DNA from: SZUA-35 sp964351995
Lineage (GTDB): Bacteria > Actinomycetota > Acidimicrobiia > Acidimicrobiales > SZUA-35
NCBI GenBank assembly: GCA_964351995.1
Contig: CAYGQE010000010.1
Coordinates: 62,001-126,000, forward strand
Direction: 5' to 3'
DNA length: 64,000 nucleotides
The position numbers and the translations under genes were made by a program. Under the pieces are notes generated by a model that was not told the origin of the DNA, made no database searches, and was given only the letters and a program-made list of their open reading frames with translations. How positions within the stretch are numbered: the stretch's first letter is position 1; each line of letters starts with the position of its first letter. Positions 40,388-49,012 of this stretch are shown piece by piece.

Positions 40388-40795
40388 ATGCGACGCATCT
40401 GGTGGATCCCCATCGTCATTGCGAGCCTGGCGTTCCTCTACTTCACTGCGTTGCCCGGCGATCTCGCCGTCGGCCGCGACAGCGAGGACGGCATCGCCGG
40501 CACCTACACCGTCAACGGCATCAACCCCATTGGCGAGGAGTACTCCGGTACGGCAGTCATCGTCGCCACCGACGTTGGTTTCGACATCGAGTGGATCGTC
40601 ACCGGTGCCATCCAGCAAGGAACCGGCACCCTCGACGGTGTCACGCTGACCACGGCGTGGGAAGCCACGTCGGCTGCCGCCGGAGGATCCGGGCGCTCGA
40701 TCTACACCCTCGAGGCTGACGGGTCGCTCGTTGGTCAGCGATTCATCGACGGCGTTGACGGAAGTGGCACCGAGACCCTCTTCCCCGATGCGTGA
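40388..40795 (+). CDS. Membrane-anchored beta-rich protein, unknown
   Basis: A 135-residue protein with an N-terminal anchor (WWIPIVIASLAFLYFTAL) and an extracytoplasmic beta-strand domain: GIAGTYTVNGINPIGEEYSG, TAVIVATDVGFDIEW and SIYTLEADGSLVGQRF. The pattern resembles the LIC10280-type family, whose function is unknown. It sits between the divergent copper operon and the end of the cytochrome fusion gene. Confidence 0.7.
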   Translation: MRRIWWIPIVIASLAFLYFTALPGDLAVGRDSEDGIAGTYTVNGINPIGEEYSGTAVIVATDVGFDIEWIVTGAIQQGTGTLDGVTLTTAWEATSAAAGGSGRSIYTLEADGSLVGQRFIDGVDGSGTETLFPDA

Positions 40796-40821
40796 TGTCC
40801 GGTGGTGCCCGATGTGCATCG

Positions 40822-43047
40822 TCATGACTCGGTTCCTTCCAGGGTGAGCAAGTACGTGATGAGGGCCGTGAGATCTTCTTCGCTGAGAGTGTCCCGATAG
40901 AAGGGCGACATCTGACCGGCAGGCCAGCCCTCAACGACATACTGATCGGGTAGCAGAATGGACTGCCGCAGGTAGTTCTCTGCGTCGAGACCACGCACGC
41001 GCTCGCCAGCAACGCTGGCAATGCCACCGAGCGACGGACCAACACCGTCGTCACCATCGACCACTGAATGACAGACCGAACAGCCGCTGGCGCGAGCGTT
41101 GAACACGCGCTCGCCGTCAGAGGCAACCACCGGACGGGGGACGTCGCGCAGCAGCACGAGCAACCGTTCACCGACCTGCGGTGCACCGGCGGTCGCAACC
41201 ACGTACTCCTGCCCGTTCACAATGGCGCTGACCTCAATCGGTCCACTGTCGGGTTCGACCGACACGTCGATGACCGCGAGGTCACTACCTCCCCACGACG
41301 TCGTTGCGGTCTCGGTCGCCACGCCATCAGCGGTCACGACGACGGCATCGATGGACCCGAGCGGCGCATCAGGATCGAGAACGAGGGGACGGCCTTCACT
41401 GTGATCAACGACGATCCGCACCTCGGCCCGTTCGGTCTCTGGATGGAACGGTGCCCGAGTGGCCGCTCCTGCTGCGAGCACAGACACCGCAACAACGACG
41501 CCAGCTCCGATGAATGCGTCTCGCCGGAAGTCCAGACGATGGGTGTCGGCAACGGGGTGCCCGCCCGGTTGCTCTCGAGCAGCACGCGCCCCGCCAACAG
41601 CGACGAAGTCCTCGTGCACCTGCCCCGACCACTTTCTCGGTAGCCGCGGCGCCCGTTCACCCGACAGTCGTTCGGCCAGGCGCTCGTTGCCCACGCCGAA
41701 TCGACATTCCCCCGGGGCGCAGCCGATGACCTGCACACTCGCTGCGCCCTTTCGATAGTCATGAGCCAGCGATGCGGGATTGACCATGCCAGCGCAACGC
41801 ACGGTTCTCATCAGCGCTGCCTCGGTGCCAACCTGCAGATCGGTGCCGACCTGCAGATCTGATTGGTGTCGTTCGCAGGCGACGATCACGTCTTGACCCT
41901 CGATCGGATCGGGCATCAGCGCTGGGTCAGGGTCACCAGGCATCGTCATCGCACCAAACGCACAGGCCCCGACGCAAATGCCACAACCCACGCACGCGGC
42001 GGGATCGACGATCGCAAGCGGCAGCTTGTCGGTTCGGTCGATGAGACGCAACGCCTCGTAGGGGCAGTCGACAACACAGAGATCGCAACCGGTGCAAGCG
42101 CTGTCGTCGATGACCACAACCCCCGGATCACTCTTGGTCAACATTCGGGGCAGCCCGAACACGCCAGCGAGCAAGAGCACGCCAGCGATCAACCAAAGCC
42201 ACGCATTGCCAGACAACAAGGGCGGCAACAAGAACAGCACGAACGGATCGAGAGGCATGTCGGAGGCGAAGGCACCAGGGTCAGCCGGAGCCAACATCTC
42301 GAGCGGGATGACCATCGAGACGAACAACAGCGACCCACCCATGATGGCCATCCACTGCGGGGGCGGGAGCATGGGCAAACGAGTTCGGCGAAGGTGTCGG
42401 TAGGTGAACCAGCCAACGATCGCAGTGAGTCCGAGGTGCAAGAACCACAACACCAGCAGGGTTCCGGATCCAGAGTCCCCGTCGGTACCAGACAGCGAAC
42501 GCACGACCAGGCCAGCGCCCCAACCGAATGATCCGAACAACGAGTTGACGATCTCTGACAGCGCCTGGGCTCGGACATCCCAGACCAGCCAATAACCGGT
42601 CACGCCGGTCAACCACACGAGCACGAGCGCCGATACACCGCTCATCCAGCGCCACCGGCGCTGTCGCCCTTCGAACCGACCGGAGACGAAGATGCGCCAC
42701 GCATGCACCACCGTGGTCAGCACGAGCACGGCGGATGAGTAGCGGTGCAGGGCACGGACGACCCGCTGGATGGCGTGGCCATTCATCGCTTCGACCGAGC
42801 GATACGACGCCAGATAGCCGAACTCGTAGAACAACGTGATGTAGAGCCCGGACACAATGACGAGGCCGAGTAGAAAGACCGTGATCGTTCCTGCGTGCGG
42901 TAGCGGGTTGAGCCGATTCGATCTCGTGATCGTTCGTACCGGACGTTCAAGCAACACCGTCGCCCGTTCGAGCGCGGCGAGGGAGCCGGCGAATCGCTGC
43001 TCGCCGGCCCCCTCGTGCGCTCCCTCGTTCACCTTCGAGGTACTCAC
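40822..43047 (-). CDS. Cytochrome b / 2[4Fe-4S] / FlpD / cytochrome c fusion
   Basis: A 741-residue multi-domain redox protein. (1) Cytochrome b (about 45-310) with two bis-His heme sites: ALHRYSSAVLVLTTVVHAWR and LHLGLTAIVGWFTYRHLR, 13 residues between each pair. (2) Two ferredoxin motifs (about 320-370): CTGCDLCVVDCP and CVGCGICVGACA. (3) An FlpD/MvhD-like domain (about 385-480): VIVACERHQ, VRCAGMVNPASL, VIGCAPGECRFGVGN. (4) A membrane helix (about 525-545) and a linker. (5) A C-terminal cytochrome c with CSVCHS and Met ligand in QMSPFYRD. It starts 7 bp after oxidase subunit I. It could pass electrons from a soluble flavin/Fe-S donor into or out of the membrane chain. Confidence 0.88.
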   Translation of the reverse strand: MSTSKVNEGAHEGAGEQRFAGSLAALERATVLLERPVRTITRSNRLNPLPHAGTITVFLLGLVIVSGLYITLFYEFGYLASYRSVEAMNGHAIQRVVRALHRYSSAVLVLTTVVHAWRIFVSGRFEGRQRRWRWMSGVSALVLVWLTGVTGYWLVWDVRAQALSEIVNSLFGSFGWGAGLVVRSLSGTDGDSGSGTLLVLWFLHLGLTAIVGWFTYRHLRRTRLPMLPPPQWMAIMGGSLLFVSMVIPLEMLAPADPGAFASDMPLDPFVLFLLPPLLSGNAWLWLIAGVLLLAGVFGLPRMLTKSDPGVVVIDDSACTGCDLCVVDCPYEALRLIDRTDKLPLAIVDPAACVGCGICVGACAFGAMTMPGDPDPALMPDPIEGQDVIVACERHQSDLQVGTDLQVGTEAALMRTVRCAGMVNPASLAHDYRKGAASVQVIGCAPGECRFGVGNERLAERLSGERAPRLPRKWSGQVHEDFVAVGGARAAREQPGGHPVADTHRLDFRRDAFIGAGVVVAVSVLAAGAATRAPFHPETERAEVRIVVDHSEGRPLVLDPDAPLGSIDAVVVTADGVATETATTSWGGSDLAVIDVSVEPDSGPIEVSAIVNGQEYVVATAGAPQVGERLLVLLRDVPRPVVASDGERVFNARASGCSVCHSVVDGDDGVGPSLGGIASVAGERVRGLDAENYLRQSILLPDQYVVEGWPAGQMSPFYRDTLSEEDLTALITYLLTLEGTES

Positions 43048-43054
43048 TCGGCTG

Positions 43055-44746
43055 TCACCACGGGACGACGTCGGGTCCTGGTGCGTTGAGGTTCATGTTG
43101 ATCAACTGATCGGCAAGCTGCGGACCGTAGGCAATCAGGAGCAACGCACCGGCAGCGATCAACCAGGGCTTGAAGCGATCGAGCCACACCGGCGTGAGCT
43201 GCGGATGGCGAATCGACTCTGCGATCGGCACCTCAGGGATGAGCGAGGGATCCTCGGCCTTTGGCCCGAGCATGGTCTTGATCATGACCGTGGCGTAGAT
43301 CAGCACCGAGACCAGCAGAATCGCGCCGCCGATCGATGACCGCAGCAGGTGCCCATTCCACTCCTCGGGTACGTACGCCGCATCGCCGAGCGGGGTTCGT
43401 CGGGGAGCGCCCAGCAGACCGAGCACGTGCATGGCGTTCGAGAAGATGATCATGCCGACGAACCAGGTCCAGACCTGGGCCTGGGCCGCTTTGGGGCTCC
43501 AGAGCGGACGACCCGAGAGGTAGGGAACCATCCAGTAGGTGATCGCAATGAACGACAGCGTGACTGCTGATGCCACGGTGAGGTGGAAGTGACCGGGCAC
43601 CCACGTGGTGTTGTGGATCACCAGGTTCAAGTTGTAGGAGGCGTTCGTGAGACCGCCGATGCCGCCGAACATGAACAAGATGCCGGCCAACAACTGGCCC
43701 GCCACGGACGGGTCCTGCCACGGCAGGGCGCGAACCCAGCCAATGATTCCCGTTCCTCCCCGCTTGCGAGCGCCGTACTCGAGCGATGCAATCACGGTGA
43801 AGGCGGTGATCATCGAGGGGAAGAACACGCCGTAGGTGAGCAATGCATGGATCCACTTCCACGAGACCGGAACGCCCGGATCGGTGAACTGATGGTGGAA
43901 ACCAACCGGAACCGACACGATCAAGAACATCCAGAACGCCAGCCGAGCCAGCGAGTCGCTGAAGAGCTTGCCGCCAACCTGCTTGGGCAGCATGCCGTAC
44001 CACGACACGTAGGCCGGAAGCAGCCAGAAGTAGACCAGCGGGTGCCCGGTGAACCAGAAATAGGTTCGCGCCAGTGTGGGATCGGTGTTGTCGATGAGCC
44101 CGAGCGACCACGGCAGCAGCATGGTCAGGATCGAGACCGCAAGCCCCAGCGTGGCGATCTGCCACATGGCCGAGTTGATGATGCCACCGAGAGCGATGAA
44201 CGGCGATCGAACACCTCGATGGTCTCGACGCCACGCTCGCAGGGTCAAGAAGAAGCCAAGCCCCTCGATCCAGCTGCCAACAACCACCAAGGTGAGGCCG
44301 AGGTAGAACGCCCAGCTGGCCTTGAGCGGTGGGTAGAAGGTGTAGAGCACCGTGGCTGAATTCGTCAGGATCGGGATCGCCGTGGTCACCAGGCCGACCA
44401 CCATCGTGTAGAAGCCGATCTTGTTGATCTGCGGGTGACTCAGTGACCGACCAAGCCCCTTCATCGTGGTCAGGTTCGTGAACCCCATGATGAAGAACGT
44501 GGTGAACACCAGCGCGTTCAACACGCCATGAAGTGTGAGCCCCTGGTAGTACGAACGGATGACCGGCTCGAGGTACGGATAGATGTCGAGCCCCGAGAAT
44601 TGGAAGGCCTGCAGCGGCCCCATCAAGCTGCCAATCAGCAACGCAACCAGCGCAACGGCGATGTGCTGACCGACGAACTTCTTCTCTGCCGGCGACAGGT
44701 CGTAGGGAACCTTCTCGGTGGTACTCGGCTCGCTCACCATCGTCAT
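43055..44746 (-). CDS. cbaA: Cytochrome c oxidase subunit I, ba3 type (B-family)
   Basis: A 563-residue heme-copper oxidase catalytic subunit with about 13 helices. The copper-B/Tyr region reads FTGHPLVYFWLLPAYVSWYG, the other two Cu ligands are in GFHHQFTDPG, and heme ligands lie in LTLHGVLNALVF and GHFHLTVAS. The sequence PAYVSWYGMLPKQVGGKLFS is like Thermus ba3, and the A-family E286-type motif is absent, so this is a B-family, high-affinity type. It reduces O2 to water. Overlaps subunit II by 4 bp. Confidence 0.93.
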   Translation of the reverse strand: MTMVSEPSTTEKVPYDLSPAEKKFVGQHIAVALVALLIGSLMGPLQAFQFSGLDIYPYLEPVIRSYYQGLTLHGVLNALVFTTFFIMGFTNLTTMKGLGRSLSHPQINKIGFYTMVVGLVTTAIPILTNSATVLYTFYPPLKASWAFYLGLTLVVVGSWIEGLGFFLTLRAWRRDHRGVRSPFIALGGIINSAMWQIATLGLAVSILTMLLPWSLGLIDNTDPTLARTYFWFTGHPLVYFWLLPAYVSWYGMLPKQVGGKLFSDSLARLAFWMFLIVSVPVGFHHQFTDPGVPVSWKWIHALLTYGVFFPSMITAFTVIASLEYGARKRGGTGIIGWVRALPWQDPSVAGQLLAGILFMFGGIGGLTNASYNLNLVIHNTTWVPGHFHLTVASAVTLSFIAITYWMVPYLSGRPLWSPKAAQAQVWTWFVGMIIFSNAMHVLGLLGAPRRTPLGDAAYVPEEWNGHLLRSSIGGAILLVSVLIYATVMIKTMLGPKAEDPSLIPEVPIAESIRHPQLTPVWLDRFKPWLIAAGALLLIAYGPQLADQLINMNLNAPGPDVVPW

Positions 44747-45327
44747 TGGTCTGCCCCCTCGTCGGCGTCGGTGCTTGCTTCTTCTGTTTCGTCGGCTTGC
44801 GCGCTGGCACCCGATACCACGTTGACCACGCCGAACATGGCGGCGTGTCCACTTCCGCAGTACTCGTGACAGATGTACGGGAACTCGCCCACTTCATCGA
44901 AGGTGTAGGTGAGCTTGGAGACCTGCCCCGGCACCACCATGGTGTTGATGTTCGTGTCGGTGACCTTGAAGCCGTGCTGGAGGTCAGGACTGGTCACGTA
45001 GATCGTGACCGTGGAACCGACGGGAACCTCGAGTTCACGCGGAAGGAAGTTCCACGTCTGAGCGACGACATAGGCTTCGTACTCGTTCTCGCCGATCTGG
45101 CGAAGGCCGGGCTCGGACCACGGCGGCGAATCCAAGACCGTTCGAGGATCGACCTCTGAGTCTTCACCGGTGACCTGGAAGCCCATCGAGAAGCCAGCGA
45201 TCGAGACCGTGGCGAAGAACACGATGAGCAGCACTGCTGAGATGCGCATCCAGTTCTTCTCGAACGGATCGATGCCCATGGTGAGTTGGTCGTCTGACGG
45301 ACTCTCCGGCGTGTCGACGTCGCTCAT
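44743..45327 (-). CDS. cbaB: Cytochrome c oxidase subunit II, CuA-containing
   Basis: A 194-residue protein: a single N-terminal helix (ISAVLLIVFFATVSIAGFSM) and a cupredoxin domain with the CuA site CHEYCGSGHAAM plus the upstream His in LQHGFKVTD. An acidic tail ends the protein. It takes electrons from cytochrome c. ATG 45327 overlaps the stop of subunit IIa by 4 bp; an extended start at 45372 would overlap that gene entirely. Confidence 0.93.
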   Translation of the reverse strand: MSDVDTPESPSDDQLTMGIDPFEKNWMRISAVLLIVFFATVSIAGFSMGFQVTGEDSEVDPRTVLDSPPWSEPGLRQIGENEYEAYVVAQTWNFLPRELEVPVGSTVTIYVTSPDLQHGFKVTDTNINTMVVPGQVSKLTYTFDEVGEFPYICHEYCGSGHAAMFGVVNVVSGASAQADETEEASTDADEGADQ

Positions 45328-45515
45328 ACGGTGACGCCTCTGCTGAGCAGGATGACGTACACCGACGCCCACAGCAGGATCAAAGCAGCGACGAACATGG
45401 CGAGGATGAACATCGTCCCCGTTGGTTTGAAGTGCTCGGCAGGTTCGTGTTGCCCGAGCTCGTTCGACGAAGCAGTCGAGTCGAGCGCGGCGTCAGGGAC
45501 AGGCGCGTTGGTCAC
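45324..45515 (-). CDS. ba3 oxidase small subunit IIa-like
   Basis: A 63-residue single-helix protein: polar N-terminus with HFKPTGTMFILAMFVAAL followed by ILLWASVYVILLSRG. The length, the KPxG entry into the helix and the position just before subunit II match subunit IIa of ba3 oxidases, which replaces the first helix of subunit II. GTG start with AAGGA about 10 nt upstream. First gene of the oxidase operon. Confidence 0.8.
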   Translation of the reverse strand: MTNAPVPDAALDSTASSNELGQHEPAEHFKPTGTMFILAMFVAALILLWASVYVILLSRGVTV

Positions 45516-45549
45516 CCCAGGAGTGTTCCTTTTTGCCCAGGACTCCTTG

Positions 45550-45569
45550 TAGGGACTTTCGTCCCTAGA
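45550..45569. promoter_or_regulatory. DosR-type operator in the divergent respiratory promoter
   Basis: GGGACTTTCGTCCC (45552-45565) lies inside a perfect 7-bp inverted repeat TAGGGAC-TTTC-GTCCCTA. It matches 13 of 14 positions of the mycobacterial DosR core GGGACTWWAGTCCC. It is the only dyad between the oxidase operon (start 45515, minus) and the bc-type operon (start 45641, plus). On the plus strand a TAGGTT -10 candidate (45589-45594) places the box centre near -43. The DevR-like regulator 8 kb away is a candidate binder. Confidence 0.6.
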
Positions 45570-45640
45570 ACCACGAATCGGTGTTTTCTAGGTTCTCCTT
45601 CGTGCCCCGAATCACCGCCGGACCACCGCTGCGCTCGCTC

Positions 45641-46432
45641 ATGCGACGCTCCTCACTTCTGTTCAGCTTCCTCATCGCACTCCTCGTTTTCGCTGCATCA
45701 GCCATCTCGGTTGGTGCCACCGAAGAGCCTGCGCCGGCGGAAGCCACCGATGCCGAGGTCGATCCGGTCCAGGAGGCACTCGACGATCAGCTTCGTGAGG
45801 GCGCAGAGGTCTACAGCCAGGTGTGCTCCTCCTGCCATCAGCCCGGCGGTGCAGGTCTCCCAGGCCGCTACCCCCCGCTCGTCGACAACCCCCACGTCGA
45901 TGACGCCGACTACGTCGCCGACGTGATCATGAACGGGCGCGAGGGCGAGATCATCGTCGCTGGCGAAACCTACAACGGCATCATGCCGTCGTTCTCGACC
46001 CTGACCGACGAAGAGACCGACGCCGTCATCGCCTACATCCAGAACGACTTCGCCGCACCAGCAGCAGCGATCGCTGAGTTCGAATCTTCCCGCCCCGTGG
46101 CCGGCACCGAGCTACCGGCACTCACCAACATGTCGGCCTACGCCGTGTACCTCCTCGCCGCCTCGGTGTTCGGGCTCGTGCTCGCACCGCGACTGCTCAG
46201 CCAGAACAGCAGGCTCAACACACCCTGGCTCGATGCGTGGCTCAAGACCGCCGTGATCGTGCTCTCGGTCATCCTTCTCACCGTCTTCCTCCCTGATTGG
46301 GCGTTGAAGACCGGGGCCGTGTCGAAGCTGAGCCGTTTCGCTCAGGACTTCATCGGCAGCGCTCTGTGGGCCATTGGTCTCGCCACGGTGCTCGGCGGTC
46401 TCTGGTACGCCCATCGCGAGTCCCGAGTCTGA
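45641..46432 (+). CDS. Membrane cytochrome c with three C-terminal helices
   Basis: A 263-residue protein. Signal peptide (RSSLLFSFLIALLVFAASAI), an acidic linker, then a monoheme cytochrome c with CSSCHQPGGAG and distal Met in YNGIMPSF. Three hydrophobic segments follow (YAVYLLAASVFGLVLAPRLL; AVIVLSVILLTVFLPDWAL; FIGSALWAIGLATVLGGLW), so the heme domain is tethered outside. ATG 45641 is chosen for the signal peptide; a GTG at 45581 would start upstream of the likely transcription start. First gene of the rightward operon. Confidence 0.85.
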   Translation: MRRSSLLFSFLIALLVFAASAISVGATEEPAPAEATDAEVDPVQEALDDQLREGAEVYSQVCSSCHQPGGAGLPGRYPPLVDNPHVDDADYVADVIMNGREGEIIVAGETYNGIMPSFSTLTDEETDAVIAYIQNDFAAPAAAIAEFESSRPVAGTELPALTNMSAYAVYLLAASVFGLVLAPRLLSQNSRLNTPWLDAWLKTAVIVLSVILLTVFLPDWALKTGAVSKLSRFAQDFIGSALWAIGLATVLGGLWYAHRESRV

Positions 46433-46454
46433 TCGAAAGCAGCTGGCCAACCCC

Positions 46455-48236
46455 ATGCAACCCCTCGAGTTCTACGACCAGAACATTCCCTGCCTCGCCG
46501 CCTGCCCGGTGCACACCAACGCTGGCATGTACGTTGCCGCCATCGCCGACGGTGACGACGAGCAGGCCTATCTGACGGCTCGGCTTCCCAACCCGTTCGC
46601 ATCGGTGTGCGGCCGAGTGTGTGCAGCGCCATGTGAAGACGCATGCCGACGAGGCCAGATCGACCGCCCGATCGCCATTCGGGCGCTGAAGCGCTTCGTC
46701 ACCGAGCAGTTCGGACCGGAGACCGGCAACGGTGTTCACCCGGAGGTGGCTGCACCCGTCGAGACCACCCGAGCCCAGAGCATCGGCATCGTCGGTGGCG
46801 GCCCCGCTGGTATGGCATGCGCCCACGATCTCCGACGTCTCGGCTACGCCGTCACGGTGTACGAAGCCACTGACCGCCTCGGCGGTGCGATGTGGCTCGG
46901 CATTCCCGAGTACCGGCTCGATCGATCGGTGCTGAATGCCGACCTCGACGCCATCGTCTCCATGGGTGTCGACGTCGAGTACAACACGAGGCTCGGCGCC
47001 GACATCACGCTCGACGAGCTGCGTTCGAGACACGATGCGGTGTTCGTCGGCATCGGCGCGACCCTCGGACGTGGGCTCGATCTCGATGGGGCAGACGCCG
47101 ACGGTGTCTTGAAGGCCATCGAGTTCTTGATCAACATGAATCGCGGCTTCGACGTCACCCTCGGCGAGCGAGTGCTCGTCATCGGCGGCGGCGACGTCGC
47201 CATGGACGCTGCCCGCACAGCGCTTCGAGCCGCGGACTACACGAACAAGCGGCAGGACTCTGACGAACCAAGCGAGTCGGGCGATCGCCCGAAGATGACT
47301 GAAGCCATCGACGCGGCCCGCACCGCTCGTCGGGCCGGGGCCAAGCACATCACGATCATGTCGCTCGAGTCTCGCGAGGAAATGCCGGCCCACGACTTCG
47401 AGATCGAGGAGGCCGAACACGAGGGCATCCAGTTCGTCAATCGTCGGGGTCCGTCGAGAATCACTGTCGACGACGGGCGAGTCACCGGCATCGAAACGAT
47501 CGGCGTTCGCTCGGTCTTCGATGCCGATGGTCGCTTCTCCCCCGACTTCGACACCGAAGATGTTCGCCACACCGATTACGACACGATCATCTTGGCGATC
47601 GGCCAAGCCATCGATCTCGAAGCGCTTGGCGGCAGCGGGCCGAAGATCAGCGAGCGCCGAACCATCGAGATCGACTGGGAGACGGGCGAAACTGATCTGT
47701 CCGATGTCTGGTCGGGAGGCGACGCAGCCAAGGGCCCACGCACGCTGATCGATGCCGTTGCCGACGGCCGCAAGGCAGCCACGAGTATCCACGAATCGTT
47801 CGGCGGTGACGCCGAAGTGGCCACCAAGGGCCAGATGGTCGAGCTTCGTCAGTTTCATCGACTCGATGACCTGTATGACCGTGTCGACCGTGTCGATGTG
47901 CCGACGCTGGAGACCGGTCGACGCATGGGTCTCGCTGAAGTCGAGCTCGGCTTCACCGAGGAGCAGGCTCGCTGCGAAGCCAACCGCTGCCTGCGTTGCT
48001 TTGCGAACATCTTGCTCGATGTCGATGCCTGCGTCTTGTGCGCCCTGTGTTCTGACGTGTGTCCAGTGAACGTGATCTCGCTGGTCCCATCAGAAGAGAT
48101 CGAGCCGACCGCCATCGGTGGTACGGCGCTGTTGCTCGACGAGGAAGCCTGCATTCGCTGTGGCCTCTGCATCGAGCGTTGCCCGCCAAATGCCCTTTCC
48201 ATGGGGATGTGGACAGGAGTTGGAGTACCCACGTGA
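46455..48236 (+). CDS. GltD-like FAD/Fe-S oxidoreductase with C-terminal 2[4Fe-4S]
   Basis: A 593-residue soluble flavoprotein. N-terminal Cys-rich domain as in the glutamate synthase small subunit (CLAACPVHTNAGMYV; CGRVCAAPCEDACRRG), FAD motif GIVGGGPAGMACAHDL, NAD(P)H motif VLVIGGGDVAMDAARTAL, the second FAD motif (VWSGGDAAKGPRTLIDA), and two ferredoxin motifs at the C-terminus (CVLCALCSDVCP; CIRCGLCIERCP). No glutamate synthase large subunit is present. Context suggests it passes electrons from NAD(P)H or ferredoxin to the cytochrome b proteins. Starts 22 bp after cytochrome c and overlaps the cytochrome b gene by 4 bp. Confidence 0.9.
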   Translation: MQPLEFYDQNIPCLAACPVHTNAGMYVAAIADGDDEQAYLTARLPNPFASVCGRVCAAPCEDACRRGQIDRPIAIRALKRFVTEQFGPETGNGVHPEVAAPVETTRAQSIGIVGGGPAGMACAHDLRRLGYAVTVYEATDRLGGAMWLGIPEYRLDRSVLNADLDAIVSMGVDVEYNTRLGADITLDELRSRHDAVFVGIGATLGRGLDLDGADADGVLKAIEFLINMNRGFDVTLGERVLVIGGGDVAMDAARTALRAADYTNKRQDSDEPSESGDRPKMTEAIDAARTARRAGAKHITIMSLESREEMPAHDFEIEEAEHEGIQFVNRRGPSRITVDDGRVTGIETIGVRSVFDADGRFSPDFDTEDVRHTDYDTIILAIGQAIDLEALGGSGPKISERRTIEIDWETGETDLSDVWSGGDAAKGPRTLIDAVADGRKAATSIHESFGGDAEVATKGQMVELRQFHRLDDLYDRVDRVDVPTLETGRRMGLAEVELGFTEEQARCEANRCLRCFANILLDVDACVLCALCSDVCPVNVISLVPSEEIEPTAIGGTALLLDEEACIRCGLCIERCPPNALSMGMWTGVGVPT

Positions 48237-49012
48237 CTGTCATCGAACGCCCACCAGACACCTCGGGCGAGACTGCCGAGCCAGCATCGTTGCTCGACAA
48301 GGCTCGGTCGACCCAGATCGGCCGGTCGATCTTTCGTACGCCGACCAAGAAGACGCCGCGTGACCGTGCGGCCAGTCACTGGTCGAGCTTCTTGCTCCAC
48401 ATCTACCCGGTCAAGATCCGCCGCAAAGAACTCAGCTGGCAGTACTCGTGGTACCTCGGCGTGATCTCCACCGTGCTGTTCGGTTCGCTCGCTGCATCCG
48501 GTCTCTACCTGATGTTCTTCTACGTCCCATCGCCTGCATCGGCGTACGCAAACATCCAAACGCTGCAGACCGAGGTGGCGTTCGGCCAATACATCCGCAA
48601 CGTGCATCGATGGTCGGCCCACCTCATGGTGCTCGCCGTCGCCGGTCACATGGGCAAGGTCTTCTACCGCGGTGCCTACAAGCGCCCTCGTGAGTTCAAC
48701 TGGGTCATCGGCGTGGTGCTACTGATCCTGACGCTGTTGATGTCGTTCACCGGCTACCTGCTTCCCTGGGATCAGCTGGCATATTGGGCGGTCACTGTCG
48801 GTAGCGAGATGGCGGCGTACGTGCCCTTCATCGGTTCTGAGGTGCAGGAGTTGTTGCTCGGCGGCTCCACGGTCGGCTCGACCACGCTGCTGAGGTTCTA
48901 CGTGTTGCACGTGGCCGTCATCCCCGTCGTCATGGTCTTCATGCTGATGCTGCACCTGTGGCGTTGGCGCAAGGACTCCATGCTCGAGGTCGACCGAGGA
49001 GAGGATCAATGA
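48233..49012 (+). CDS. Cytochrome b, N-terminal heme-binding subunit (b6-like)
   Basis: A 259-residue four-helix cytochrome b. Heme ligands: VHRWSAHLMVLAVAGHMGK and YVLHVAVIPVVMVFMLMLHL; the second pair has 14 residues between histidines, as in b6f-type complexes. A long N-terminal extension (about 55 residues) is cytoplasmic. GTG start with GGAG 7 nt upstream and a 4-bp overlap with the FAD gene. It forms the quinol-oxidising core with the following subunit IV and Rieske protein. Confidence 0.92.
   Translation: MTVIERPPDTSGETAEPASLLDKARSTQIGRSIFRTPTKKTPRDRAASHWSSFLLHIYPVKIRRKELSWQYSWYLGVISTVLFGSLAASGLYLMFFYVPSPASAYANIQTLQTEVAFGQYIRNVHRWSAHLMVLAVAGHMGKVFYRGAYKRPREFNWVIGVVLLILTLLMSFTGYLLPWDQLAYWAVTVGSEMAAYVPFIGSEVQELLLGGSTVGSTTLLRFYVLHVAVIPVVMVFMLMLHLWRWRKDSMLEVDRGEDQ

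Noticed and set aside
41863..42531. Plus-strand frame opposite the cytochrome b fusion
   Set aside because: Polar, low-complexity antisense product; the minus strand has heme and cluster motifs.
47855..48649. Minus-strand frame across the FAD and cytochrome b genes
   Set aside because: Antisense to two overlapping, clearly assigned genes.
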